Part shown: in pieces, positions 43,586-44,148 of the stretch
Layout: the number at the start of each line of letters is the position of its first letter
Position numbering within the stretch: position 1 is the stretch's first letter
Source of the DNA: an uncultured Cellvibrio sp.
GTDB lineage: Bacteria; Pseudomonadota; Gammaproteobacteria; Pseudomonadales; Cellvibrionaceae
Assembly (NCBI GenBank): GCA_946886255.1
Contig: CAMPIG010000005.1
Coordinates: 1-44,148, forward strand
Direction of reading: 5' to 3'
DNA length: 44,148 bases
Position numbers and translations under genes: made by a program
The notes under the pieces: model-generated
Database searches by the model: none
Told to the model about the DNA's origin: nothing
Seen by the model: only the letters and a program-made list of their open reading frames with translations

Positions 43586-43684
43586 AATTAGTGCCGGGCT
43601 CCGTTATGGGTCCGCGCAGTCTAATACAGTCAGCAATGACTCACTTCTAAATTCCTCGCATATGCACCAATTCTGCGGGATGAG

Positions 43685-43705
43685 GTGGGGCCGCTACGGC
43701 CCCAC
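43685..43705. terminator. GC-rich perfect hairpin beside the tRNA gene
   Basis: GTGGGGCCG and CGGCCCCAC with loop CTA, a perfect 9-bp stem 10 bases from the tRNA 3' end. It may end the tRNA transcript, but no T run follows. It lies on the ICE side of the probable attachment site, so it may be supplied by the element. Confidence 0.5.
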
Positions 43706-43714
43706 TCATAGAAT

Positions 43715-43740
43715 TGGTAGCTAGAGGCGGACTTGAACCG
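43715..43740. other. Probable attachment (att) site at tRNA-Met 3' end
   Basis: Integrases of this kind recombine at the 3' end of tRNA genes. The 3' acceptor/T-arm half (about 43715-43740) lies 190 bases from the integrase and is the best candidate for the att core. No second copy of this sequence was found in the window, so the other end must lie outside it. Exact bases are not determined. Confidence 0.5.
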
Positions 43741-43791
43741 CCGACCCCAGCATTATGAGTGCTGTGCTCTAACCAGCTGAGCTATCTAGCC
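43715..43791 (-). tRNA. tRNA-Met (CAT), elongator type
   Basis: Minus-strand cloverleaf of 77 bases with CCA encoded (TGG at 43715-43717 on the plus strand). Acceptor GGCTAGA/TCTAGCT, D arm AGCTCAGCTGGTTAGAGC, anticodon stem-loop CAGCA-CTCATAA-TGCTG with anticodon CAT, T arm GGCGG-TTCAAGT-CCGCC. The D-arm and anticodon-arm sequences match gammaproteobacterial elongator tRNA-Met better than tRNA-Ile2. The first acceptor pair appears as G-T. Its 3' end faces the integrase, so it is the likely insertion target. Confidence 0.93.
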
Positions 43792-43804
43792 ATAGTGAGG
43801 GCGC

Positions 43805-43835
43805 ATATTTTGGGGGGCGTTTGGGGGATTGTCAA
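43805..43835 (-). promoter_or_regulatory. tRNA-Met promoter
   Basis: On the minus strand TTGACA (43830-43835) is followed by AT-rich AAAATAT (about 43805-43811) 18 bases on and then the GC-rich discriminator GCGCCC, just upstream of the tRNA. The GC-rich discriminator is typical of stringently controlled stable-RNA promoters. The -10 is imperfect, so its exact place is uncertain. Confidence 0.55.
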
Positions 43836-44148
43836 CCCTCGAATCGATGGTTTTTGTGTGGATAAGTACGCCGGTGGCGAAGTAATGGCTCCATGTGCTG
43901 GTCGCAGTGGTGGTGAGCTCTTTCAGGGGTAGCGGCCCGACCCCGGCATGCTGGTGGTGAGGCTATGTACTACGGTTTACCCTTCTGCATACGTTTTGTA
44001 CCGAGACTCCTCCTGCCGTGTTGTGGGTATCACTGGAAGTGTGCGAATAGCGTTCATCCTGCTCTTGATTCGCATGATGTCATTGAAACGTAAATGATTT
44101 ATACATAACCAAGTAATTTGATTCAATCAAGCCTAAATATTTTCTTAA
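43836..44148. other. Probable chromosomal flank, no gene seen
   Basis: About 310 bases beyond the tRNA promoter. No open frame of supported length or recognisable RNA was found. By position it is host DNA rather than ICE. Confidence 0.5.

Noticed and set aside
43715..43791. Idea that the VapC toxins and the tRNA-Met target site are functionally linked
   Set aside because: The VapC relatives cut initiator tRNA-fMet, while this is an elongator tRNA-Met used as an insertion site; the link is probably coincidence.
1..44148. CRISPR arrays and rRNA genes
   Set aside because: No regularly spaced direct repeats and no rRNA-like sequence were seen on either strand.

Overview
The window looks like one end of a large integrative and conjugative element (ICE) in a gammaproteobacterium. 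The evidence is a complete mating-pair-formation gene set of the PFGI-1 / 'PFL_46xx' type (MPF-G type IV secretion), a MOB-H relaxase with an HD-type motif, and a tyrosine integrase lying next to the 3' end of a tRNA-Met(CAT) gene. The genus cannot be fixed from this sequence. Family names are recalled from known protein families; no search was run.

Layout: 1-18.3 kb is accessory cargo, 18.5-39.8 kb is the conjugation operon (all on the minus strand), 40.1-43.5 kb holds a small unknown gene, the relaxase and the integrase (plus strand), and 43.7-43.8 kb is the tRNA-Met that forms the element/chromosome junction. The last ~300 bases are probably chromosomal flank. The other ICE end is not visible, and neither is the usual ICE maintenance module (ParB, DnaB helicase, SSB, topoisomerase).

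The cargo is a mosaic. It carries two copies of a vapBC toxin-antitoxin locus, the second with a frameshifted antitoxin. A ~97-nt leader occurs three times, followed by a small gene (two copies full, one truncated). There is a decayed fragment of a second traG gene and a decayed IS3-type transposase. It also has three proteins with HEPN-like RNase motifs, an EcsC protein, an EamA transporter coupled to an unknown membrane protein, and a minus-strand trio encoding a CANT1-type apyrase, an amphi-Trp protein and a PhoD-like metallophosphatase. A block at about 5.2-9.0 kb is AT-rich and runs on the plus strand, opposite to its surroundings.

The conjugation operon runs from the coupling protein TraD leftward through most of the transfer genes to TraG, mostly with 4-base start/stop overlaps. 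It is interrupted by six co-oriented cargo genes (22.7-26.1 kb), including a PcfJ-like protein and an HNH endonuclease, placed between two transfer genes that are normally neighbours. The strongest candidates for something undescribed are the apyrase/amphi-Trp/PhoD trio, the nested PcfJ/HNH block, the triplicated leader with its small gene, and the HEPN/membrane-protein pairs.
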